NCBI GenBank assembly: GCA_019914995.1
Contig: CM034137.1
Span: 7,467,155 to 7,531,154 of the forward strand
Source: Acanthochlamys bracteata
Taxonomy: Eukaryota > Streptophyta > Magnoliopsida > Pandanales > Velloziaceae
Direction: 5' to 3'
DNA: 64,000 nucleotides
Positions 54,447 through 64,000 of the stretch are shown one piece after another. A program made the translations under genes and the position numbers. The notes under the pieces were generated by a model. That model was not told the DNA's origin. It was given only the letters and a program-made list of their open reading frames with translations, and ran no database searches. How positions within the stretch are numbered: position 1 is the first letter of the stretch; each line of letters starts with the position of its first letter.

Positions 54447-57400
54447 ATGGGGTTGTCGTTCAAAGTTGGTAGGACTAAGAAACGCTACCGTGCTCCACCT
54501 CTCCCGCCGGAGCCCGATAAAAACAAAAACAATGTTAGCTTCCTCTCGCTATTTATTATTGTAATGTTCTTGTCATTCAATGCTTTGTGTACGCTGTTCT
54601 TCGATATTTTCGGTTTGTTTTGTTTTAGCAACAGTGAGAAACTGTTGTTATTTAACGTTGTTGTTAGAACGGGAGCAAGTTTGGCAACTCTATTCTCTAG
54701 CGCGGGAAATAGTAAATTTGTAAGCTTGCTTTATTTTTTGGTCTATTTACTCCATTTCTTTTAATCTTTTTTGGGTAGTCTTTATTTTGGGGAATTTCCC
54801 CCTCTTACAATTTCATTCCATTTTGTATTTTTTTCCAATTGTTTTTAAAATGGTCTATATTATGTTTCTTAATAGATAAGTTTGAGGTTATTTTGATGCT
54901 TGTTATTTTCCGAACGAAATTTTGGATAATGTATATAGTTAATCTTGTTGTTCGGGTTTGCATTTTGCTTTTTAATTGTTATTTCTATATTTATTCGATT
55001 TTTCCTCTCCATGCTTCTGTATTACTAGGCTCCTTCAGAAACTTATGTTAAGCTTTGGCATTGTCGTTATAAAATATTTTCTTCTATAGAGAGTGTGCAT
55101 ACAGGGAATTTTGTGAACTATGCGAGGTCAAATACTAGTAAGTTTCATGAAAACACTTTTTTATCCAGCAAAGTGGTACTACAGGTTTTGGTTTGTTTTA
55201 ATCTCTTATTTTACTCAAGTTAGCACTGAGCGAAGCAAATGGAGTCGCAAATCCTCCATGGCCATACCTGATTTAGAGCTTACTTTGTAGCTGGCAAGGT
55301 ATCTAGGCCTAAATATTGACGATAAACGGGAAATTTTGAACAGGCATTCCCCTTTTTGCTTGACATAGTAGAAAATAGGTGACTGGCATTGTTGATTTTC
55401 TTTATAAATATTTTTATAAGTAAACTGAAACAAGGATTAGTGTCTTTTATGTTTTTTTCTTTCTTTTCTTATTTCTAAGCTTTCTTTTGATTAATATATA
55501 TACCTAGTACAGCTGCTTAGCAAATTTAGGGGATATTACAGGAACATTATTACTTTAATTACATTGATACTTCTAGCTTAATGACTTTAAGATTCAGAGC
55601 CTAACAAAATCTGCCCTGAGAGAGTCATTTGCATTATTGATATAGTTTTGGCTATGGGATCAAAAGTTTCTCATAGAATGCTTTAAATATAGGTCACCCA
55701 CCCTTCATCTCAACTGAAGTAAATGTCTGATTTCTATTTCACTTTCTTTTTGTTCTAGGTTTTTCTAAATAAGAGAAAAACAAGCCAACAAACATTAACA
55801 ATATCATGCAGTTGTTTTTACTGTAAAATTTGCTGCTCTAATTCTGAGAAAGCTTGTGGAATAGTTTTTTTACTGATTCTGCTCATGTTCTTTTATATAA
55901 AAAGTCATTTGATTCACAAATTGCTAGCCATTCCGAACAGCAAGTTTTGTTACAAAGGCTAGTCCTTTTTCACTTATTTTGACTGTAGTATGTTTGACGA
56001 CCTGTTCTCCCATTAATAGTATATGACCTGCATATGGGACTTGTTTTGATTCTTCCATAAATCTTCTAGGTTTAAGATTAGCTTGCTGAAAATATGTCTA
56101 TATTAAGAGAAATAAGAAGTTGAGATGAAATTAGAGAAAATGCCCTGATGCATTGAATAATTCCTCTTAATTCCATCTGCTGCAAGTGCAGGTTGATATC
56201 TTGGCAATGGGAGCCCCTATTACTGACTTGTCCACCCACTCAGAAAATTTTGTGGGGAATATACAAGGTGATACTCAAGATGGGCATTGTTGTCATGCTT
56301 TTACAGTGGTTTAACACTTCTAATTGCTTATCGTGTTACTGTAATTGCAGAGACCGAGACATCGTTCTCCATTAACTTATATCCTGATGGATTTTGTATA
56401 GGGAAAGCTAACAAGGTATGTTTTACTGCATTTCTGGAGGAACTTTTCAAAGCAGTTCTCCCTCCGATGTTCTTAACATTATCCTTTTCATAGGGCTTTC
56501 TTTTGCCTTTGCTTGAAGATGTCCCTAAGTCATTGCACCCTTACGATAGAGCATCTATGGAATTTTTTTCTGTAAGTGCAATTATTGTGACTACAGAATT
56601 TTATTTGTCTTTTTGTTTTTTGTTTGATTTAGCCAGGTATCACCTTGATGTTACATTTTATTCTGCTGTTTCACAGATATGTTGTTTTGTCTGGTTCTTT
56701 TTATTTTTTATTGTTTTATTTTTAAATTCTAGTTTTTCATAATTGTTTATAAAAAACTTTGACCGTGTAGATTTATATGCATGAAAAAACTGTTTCTCTC
56801 ATGATCCATTTTGCCATAAATTGGCTCTTACTACTATGTTTAGTCCAGTCACCCAAAATACATGTCATCAACAGAAGTTAGACGTTCAGAACATGAATAT
56901 CTTACATTTGACTGGAAAGTTACTTTGTTTCAGTTAGTTTGCATCAGAAAAGCTGTTGTTTTTGTTCCTTTCATAAAAGTATCAGCATGAATCTTAGCAG
57001 ATCTTACTGTGCCTATTTATCATCTTTATTCTCTTTTTTCTCCCCTTAATAATTATCTGTATAAAATTGATATCATATGTTTGAATGGTCATCTGCTGAA
57101 CTATCCAGTTCTATATGTGTCTTCAATCACTTAGGCAATTGAGTGTGGTCAGCTGCCTGGAGATATTCTGGATGATGACTATTGCAAGTATTTCAATGGA
57201 ACACTATTCTGTGAGGTAAATTTTACAGCTTCTATTTTAAGAGACATTGGCTGGCCAAAGGTTCATACCAAATGCCAACTGCAATCACAAAGCACCACTT
57301 CCAAGATCTTAACTCTTAGTGCTGTATTTTAGGTGAAAAGTTGTTCTTAAAAATAATAGTCTTGAAAGCCTGTCCCCTAGCATAGTAGGAGACACAATCC

Positions 57401-60400
57401 AGATCCATTTATATGTCATTGTTTCAACATAATCCAGATCCATGCACATTTTGGTAATTGGTGCTGTTGGACTATTTTCATGGAATCCCTGCACAGATCA
57501 CATGTATAACTTTTCCACAGACATGCTCTTTTAAATTTATGATATATAGTTCAAGTATTTTCTCAAAGGTCCTTTTGTAAGTCCTGCCATCATGGTAACT
57601 CGGTCTTGACCAATGGTACTACCCTAACTAGCTTCATGCACGGAGATTTTAACCTTTTGTTGCTTGAGCTTGCTTCTCCTTGTGCTTCCACTGTGGCTTT
57701 TCTTAGAATCTTTTTCCTATAAGCAGGTTTGGGACTACCGCTCATGTATGTCCAGCTTTGGAGGTGATGCATCATTTGAAAATGATTTCCCAAAGGTTCA
57801 GAAAATACATTTAAGAATCAACACCGAGAATGTTGTCAAAGACATGCTATCAATCTCCGACGACACTTGGAGTTACCGTGATCGACTGGTCAGTATGTTT
57901 TAACATTTGGAGGCACCTCTTCTAGTTCTTTGATGTTTCATTCTGAATTATCTGATACAGGAATTTGAGTCTCGTGTCATTAAGTCTTTGCAACCAGTTC
58001 TTCGTTTAGCTCCAACTCCACTAGACAGAGTTTATGGAGCACCAACAGTAAAACAGGTTCACATCCATATTTTAGTTGCAAAAGACATTACTTTTGCTTC
58101 CTGTAGACACTTAGTCTCATTGTATTTTAGATTGATTTAGGAGTAAGCCGATGGCTATCATCAAAACAGAATGTTACAATGAAAGACGAGAATCATCCTT
58201 TTGACTGCCACGAAAATTATACTCTTAGGAGCACTATAAGACAAGACATACGTCCAGCATCTCGAGATGGACCAGCTGCTTTGACCTCTTCTTCACATAC
58301 CATATGTACAACAATACCATATTCTCAGGACAAGTACTTGGAAAGCCATCAGTTGAAGCAAGCTTCACCCTCAGCATTTCACCAACATTGCACTTCAGCA
58401 GTCGGTTGGTCATTTGTTACTAATGTCTCCAAAGCTGCCCTAAATCCTGATTATAAATACCAAAACTCTGCTAAGTCAGCTTTGGTGGGCCACCATGCAA
58501 CTTCACGTCTTAGTAAGAGAAACAGTGGTGGGGCTCAACCCACAAGCAAAGCTACTGCAAAAAGGTCCAAACAAAACTCTACTTGCCTTAAAAATGCTCG
58601 CAAAAAAACTTAAAGACTAAAGAAGATTTTGTGCTTGAACTGGACAGGCGCAGAAAAACTCTACAGTTGAATGTGAAGCGGAGTGATCGGAGTACCCAAG
58701 ATTTGAGCTGTGTTGACGATTTCCATTCAAAACCAAACAAGCCTGTACAAATAGATGGCGATCGTTCCTCACTGGAGGCTAAGAAGTGGACTGATACTGT
58801 CCATAATTCTGCAGAAAATAAAACATATGAGCTAGCTGAAACACGTCATTTGCCCTTGGCAGAGTCTGAGAAGATTAAAGCAGGCAGTAAAAGACACCTG
58901 CAATTGATAGATTCTTCCCATTCACCAAAAGATAACGCTGCAACGTCGCCCATGAAGAGCCCCAGGACAAGCGCTTCTCCTCAGAAATGGAAATTGCCTA
59001 AGGGGATCTCAAATTCAATGGCGTTGCAGATTTCTTTGGAGGCTTCAGCCTGTGCAGTTTCTTCTGAAACAGGAAACATCCTTTCTGGAACATCTTACAG
59101 TTCTCATTCTAGTTTTCCAGCTTCAGGTTGTTGCAGAGATAAAGCTCAATTCCTTCCTGATTTGCCTGCGAATTTCACCTCTTTCATTCCTTTCCCATTA
59201 TCAAGGAAGAAGTCCAAAACTCCTAGTGAGTTTCAGTTACCGACTACAATTGAAACCAACCTCACACCCACATTTATTGACATTGACAATGCGTGTAATT
59301 ATAAAAATACCTCGGTTGGATTCCTGCTGGTGCAGACAACCACAGAAACAGAGAGCACTGACTCTATAGTCGAAACAATAGAAAGATTCTCAAAGATTAT
59401 GGTAGTGGTTGAGAGGTATGTATCACTTACGGTGGTTTGATTTTAAGCAGACTTGGGGTAGCTTGGTAGTACTTGCGGTGGTTTAAATGGTATTTCTTAT
59501 GCTCTTATGCTTGTGATTGCTTTTATTTAAGCATTTATAGATGCAAAGTGTTTCTTCCCTTTTTTTTAGGTATGCCCCCAAGAAGACATGTCTAAAGCCT
59601 GACAAGCGCTTAAGCACCTTAGCAGAAAAGGGCAACTATGTGGAAGGAAAGTCATTGTCATCTTACCCTTCTCCGGCAGATCATATGTTGCATATGGATG
59701 GAATTACTTATCCAACGGGCAAAGTTTGTATCTCAAAGCGTATCATTGATGGAAGCAGGAATGCCTGCAAATGCAGAACATTGACTTTTATACGCACGTA
59801 CAGTTCTATAGGTAAGTTTTTCTTTTTCTTCTCTACTATCATGATCGTCATTGATGATTATGACTAGTATACACTACAAGGAATCGTAACCCCTCTGCAG
59901 TTGATCTTAACCCATATGCAGTTAAGGATCATGTTAGGTTACTGCTTTTAGGATCTAAGCAGCTTAACAACCACAATGTTAAAGCAGAACTTGTATTTGG
60001 TGGTGAAGAGCATTCTGTCCATCTTGCAGTTCTCCCAAACCATGTGAGTCAAATTTACTCAATGCAATGGCTTGCCATATCATTCATTTGCTGAACTAAC
60101 CATGGAAATTTGTTTTCAGCACTTGGACTTGTTTACTGCTCAATTTGTTGCACTGGTAAGATGCACTAACCATGTCTGCACCATTGTTGATAAGTTTGTG
60201 TATATGTGGACTACCATTTATGTTATGCCAAATCATCCCAAACCATTCACATCACCGTCCTCATAATCATTGCGAGGGTAACTATCTTTCATTATCAAAT
60301 GCTTATAAATCCATGCAGACAAGGTAGCAGTAATTTCTACTAATCAAATTTATCATGATACACCTTGCATAGCCACATCAAATCGGTACTGAGCTCTTGT

Positions 60401-61286
60401 TCAGCTTACTGATTTACACATAAGATCATGCATACTGTTTCCAGACAGGTCTTGCTTAGAATGTTAATTTGACTTTTGCTTCCTTGTTTAGATGGAGCGT
60501 GATGGTTATACACTTATTGAGGATCGCTGCCATGATGATCCGGACAGCAGTTGTGTTTCATTTTCGAACAACTTGGTACATTCAAATTATCCGGTGTATG
60601 TCAACCTCCCAGGCATAACTCCCAATTTATATCAGTCATCGAGGACGAGAGATTTTATTGGAGAGGACATATCACGATCAAGTATTGGTGCGGTTCCATC
60701 TAGATTATCACCACTTCCTCGTTCGACTTCAACCTTCTCAAGGCCTCAATTACAAGAATTTGCTCCCTGCCTCAGTAACCAGAGACCAGTGCAATATAAT
60801 GGGAATAATGTACAGATCGACGGAGGAAGTTTTCATAGCCTAAGCTACTTGGACTATCTCCATGCTCAGCAACTACATCAACAGCAACTGCATCAATATC
60901 CAAACTCACATCCCAGCTTGGCTAATCTTGGGGATATGCTAAGCGTTACTGACAAAGGACAGAGAAAGGTAGTGATGCTCCCAAATATCTCTCCTCTGAA
61001 CTTGTCCTATCTGAACTCCGTACCCATGCAAAACCAATTCCTTCATCCATGGGGGTTGCAGCAGTGCTGGCCTCACCAGCATAGCTTCGCTGCTGTCACT
61101 CAGACAAGTCCTCACACACCAACTAGCCCTTTGCTGTTTGCTTCTGAATCTGTCCGTATGAATCCAGGAAATGGTGATGCAGGTAGTCCGCAGCTGAGTT
61201 TTTGTACAACCGTTTCTTGTGGCAGCAGTATTTGTTCCCTGATGGAGTTGCAGAGCACTGGTGAAGGGAGCAACAGTTTGCTCTGA
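54447..61286 (+). CDS. SPT20-domain protein, PHL-like (apparent frameshift in exon 8)
   Basis: Homologue of plant PHYTOCHROME-DEPENDENT LATE-FLOWERING, whose SPT20 domain is shared with a SAGA co-activator subunit; nuclear. Twelve exons: 54447-54533, 56192-56267, 56351-56415, 56494-56571, 57135-57215, 57727-57888, 57961-58056, 58131-59415, 59570-59811, 59901-60043, 60120-60155, 60492-61286. The conserved N-terminus is MGLSFKV; the SPT20 region spans exons 3-7 (FSINLYPDGFCIGK, DVPKSLHPYDRAS, LPGDILDD, ENVVKDMLSISDDTWSY). A second conserved block follows exon 8 (IERFSKI, then AVLPNHHLDLFTAQFVALMERDGY). Exon 8 hits TAA at 58611-58613, but the next frame continues with no other lesion; one extra A in the 7-A run at 58602-58608 would restore 1048 residues. 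The C-terminal Gln-rich tail is much shorter than in Arabidopsis PHL. It could be a recent pseudogene, a polymorphism or an assembly error. Confidence 0.85.
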
Positions 61287-63576
61287 ATGACGGTTTCCGT
61301 GTTTGTCACCTCGATAAAGCTGTTTATGTATATAGTTTAAACAAACTAGAAACTTCACACATCACCCGCAACGCCTTCTTTAAAAAGGTTAGTAATCGAT
61401 TTTGTTATTACAGTGTACTGAGTTAGATACATGGTTTAAACTCTGTTTTAACAATTCCAAAATTTTGCATTATAACAAAAAGATTCTTGAAAAAAAAAGT
61501 ATTTTTTTTCTGGATGATTTATTGCTTCGTCAACCTCTTCATCATACTAGGGGATTATAAGAACATCTGTAGATTAGTCATCTATAAACTCTTTCAAGAT
61601 TTTCTGGTTAGCAAGTAATGGCAGTCTTTGGAACTGAGGCAAAGGAGCACATTGTCAGGTTGCTGGTTTGGAACTTATTTATACATGGAATAGGCTTCCT
61701 CCTTTCTTAAACTAGTTTTGAAAATGCGTTCACATTACAGCAGCAATGGATCTTTTCCAGGCGAAGACTCTCCATAACCCAACCGTCGTTCGAAGAGATG
61801 ATCAGAATTCGGTACAATTTGTCCTCCTGCAAACCCGTGGAGGTAATACAACTCTAATCATAAGATAAGCCAACATAAAGCTCCGTTTCCAGTAGATCAC
61901 TGACCGATGTTTTTCTACTTCAAGGAACTCCAAATGTGTCCTCCACGCAGACGTAGCCAAGGTGTGTATCAAAACAATCCTGTGCTCACGAAGCGGACAA
62001 CACTCGTTCAAGAGACGGAAGCCTCCACCACGATGATATCCTGTCACGAATGAAGTTTATGGTAAAGCTCCGACGATGTTTGTGCTTGAATTTTCATCAA
62101 AGTTTTGAGGTAACTTTTGCCGGCGGGTGCGTAGATGCGTACACCTGCAACACTCTATACGACTGGAGTACTTTTGCAGTCAAGACAAATACGCAATGAA
62201 GAAGCAGGGATCGTTGATGAATTTCTGCCATTGCTTGCATATTTTGATCTTAAACCGAGAATCTTGCATATGTTGTTCAGTCTTGACGACATATCGGTAG
62301 CTGTCACTCCGGCAAGGTTCATCGGAGCTCTTGTACTGTTGTAAATTTTGCTTCTTTGATGGCAGACGGATCGCCGGAACTGTGAACGACCGTTACGTCG
62401 TTGTTCTTGTCATGGATTTCGACATCGATCTTCTGAACAAGAAACTCTTCATGTGGTCTACTAGATTCAAACTTCTTCAAGAAACCAAAAGTAAAAATTT
62501 TGAAAAAAGAAAAGGAAAAGAGAGAAATTTAAACCTGAGAATTCAATATGGCACACCTTCTTCACAAAACAGGGGTATTAACGGCTGGCTTGAAAGAGTT
62601 CGTCGACGGCGGGTACTCCGTTGGTTTCTATCCAACTGTGATCAAGAGAGATCACAACTTTGTGTTTTATTTATGAATATAATCAGCTACCTGAATTGTC
62701 ACGTGCTTTTTGTAATTTGTTTCCTATTATGATTTCTGTAGGAAAATTTTGGTTCTTCTATTGCTTGGAGAAGGTTCTATTCTATAGATTTTTCAGAAGC
62801 TTAAAAAAAAAGATATTTTAAATTTGTTTCTGATTTTTAACGGCTCAATCAAAGAACTAGTGCATAATAACATGCTATAATAATTTGTGAGGGGCTATGT
62901 TTGCAAAAAATATTCCTAGTAGGATGGTTCGCAAAAGAATTGATGATATTAAGTGAAGATTTTGGCTTTGTTTTTATTTCTTGGAGAAAATTTTTCTTTG
63001 TTTCTTTCTTTACTTTTATCTCTGCGCGATTTTATTTAAGAAAGTTAACAAACACATCCCCAAACATGATTGATTTTCTTTGTAATCGGAAGCCCTGAAT
63101 CGAAGTTCAAGAATTCATCAGTCGCTAATCAAGGACGAAGCAACGAAATCGATCTGAAGCAATCGAATTGATTCGGGAGTCTGGAAACCGTTCGCTACAA
63201 TCGAAGATTGTTTGTTTCTTGAATTTTTTTTTCTTTATTTGGTTTGTTATATGTTATAGAGTAGTTGGATCGATTGAATTAGGGTTTTGTACTGATTCTT
63301 GAAGAAAAAAGGTGAAATATTTCGGTTGATTGTTGTAAAGAAAAGAAAGAAAGGAAAAAAAGAAAGAGAAAGATTGTATTTTTTTTTTTTTTCCTGTTAT
63401 TTTCTTCACCCTCTCTAATTTTTATGTTGCGAAATTTCACATTTGTTTGTCGTTGGAAATTTGAGAATAATATGATTGATTATAACTGGGCATAATTTGA
63501 TGATATAATCAGTGAATCTGAGAAAAAGAACTGCCCAGGGGAAAAAAATTTTTGTAGAAGATTGAGTTTTAAATTG
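61287..63576. other. Region between the SPT20-like and poly(A) polymerase genes
   Basis: The first part is probably the 3'UTR of the SPT20-like gene. From about 61740 to 62700 base composition becomes more gene-like (more GC, several CCG/CGG codons), with broken open frames on both strands. On the minus strand, KICKQWQKFINDPCFFIAYLS (about 62190-62255) resembles the end of an F-box domain, but no flanking F-box sequence supports it. The last few hundred bases (about 63080-63576) are pyrimidine- and GAAG-rich and likely form the 5' leader of the poly(A) polymerase gene. Confidence 0.4.
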
Positions 63577-64000
63577 ATGGGTAGTTCTGGAGCTGTTGCT
63601 TCTGCTGGTAAAAGGAACTACCTTGGAGTCACAGAACCAATATCTCGGGGTGGACCAACTGATGCTGATATCTTGAGAACAAAAGAACTTGAAAAGGTTG
63701 TATTTTGATTACTGTTTTTTCGATTATGTTACTATGTTGATGCCTTTGACGTCTTGTGGATGAAGTATTGGAGTTTGGTATCTTCTTTTATTAGTTTCTT
63801 GAAGATGCTGGATTGTATGAGAGCCGGGAAGAAGCTGCTTCAAGGGAAGAGGTTCTTGGAAGGCTTGATCAGGTTAATTTCGATAGTAATTTAATCATTA
63901 TGTTTGCAGTTTATAATTTGGTTGATGGATAAATGTGCTGTATTTGTACTTAAGGAATCCTAAAACTGCTACAGATTGTGAAGATGTGGGTGAAAAAGGT
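63577..64000 (+). CDS. Nuclear poly(A) polymerase (5' part; continues beyond window)
   Basis: Adds poly(A) tails to nuclear pre-mRNAs. Exons 63577-63696 and 63795-63872, and a third beginning at 63975, encode MGSSGAVA..., LGVTEPISRGGPTDADI, LRTKELEKFLEDAGLYESREEAASREEVLGRLDQ and IVKMWVKK. The TEPIS, GPT-AD and REEVLGRLDQIVK strings are characteristic of the N-terminus of eukaryotic poly(A) polymerases, just before the nucleotidyltransferase domain, which lies outside the window. Phases are all zero. The last two bases of the window are GT after AAAAAG and could be a donor or the next codon. The first ATG agrees with the family start. Confidence 0.93.

Overview
The window is nuclear DNA of a flowering plant, almost certainly a eudicot. 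Genes are split by many GT-AG introns, intergenic DNA is very AT-rich and full of small inverted-repeat elements, and the proteins belong to plant families (GT61 glycosyltransferases, a WAT1-type transporter, a PHL/SPT20-type regulator, organellar leucyl-tRNA synthetase). I cannot name the species. Exon boundaries below were placed by hand from splice sites, reading phase and family conservation.

Layout. 1-8485 (+): 3' part (19 exons) of an organellar leucyl-tRNA synthetase; one intron is of the GC-AG class. 9043-25904: a local cluster of GT61 Golgi glycosyltransferases with two intact genes (13431-15692 +; 24235-25904 -) and two broken copies (9043-9925 -; 20062-21227 +). The spaces between them are packed with MITEs, several with clean target-site duplications. 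28565-32583 (-): complete PSS1-type phosphatidylserine synthase in 12 coding exons, with a 5'UTR intron reaching to about 33590. 37869-41015 (-): decayed C-terminal half of a DExH-box RNA helicase with its dsRNA-binding tail, preceded by an orphan first exon at 41405-41694. 43781-46118 (+): complete three-exon NAA50 N-terminal acetyltransferase. 47938-48967 (-): WAT1/EamA transporter relic with an in-frame stop and missing middle exons. 49189-51838: 2650-bp solo-LTR-like element with a perfect TAGGA duplication. 54447-61286 (+): 12-exon SPT20-domain (PHL-like) gene, intact except for one apparent single-base frameshift in a run of A. 63577-64000 (+): first exons of a nuclear poly(A) polymerase.

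The intact genes are mostly housekeeping functions (organellar translation, phospholipid synthesis, protein N-terminal acetylation, polyadenylation, SAGA-type transcription control) and do not form a pathway. The notable theme is local decay: GT61 duplication and loss, a helicase relic, a transporter relic, and MITEs inserted next to each other. I found no evidence of a novel multi-gene system. The strongest leads are the parallel loss of the same catalytic segment in both GT61 relics, the MITE pairs sharing a target site, the orphan exon in front of the helicase relic, and the frameshifted SPT20-like gene.
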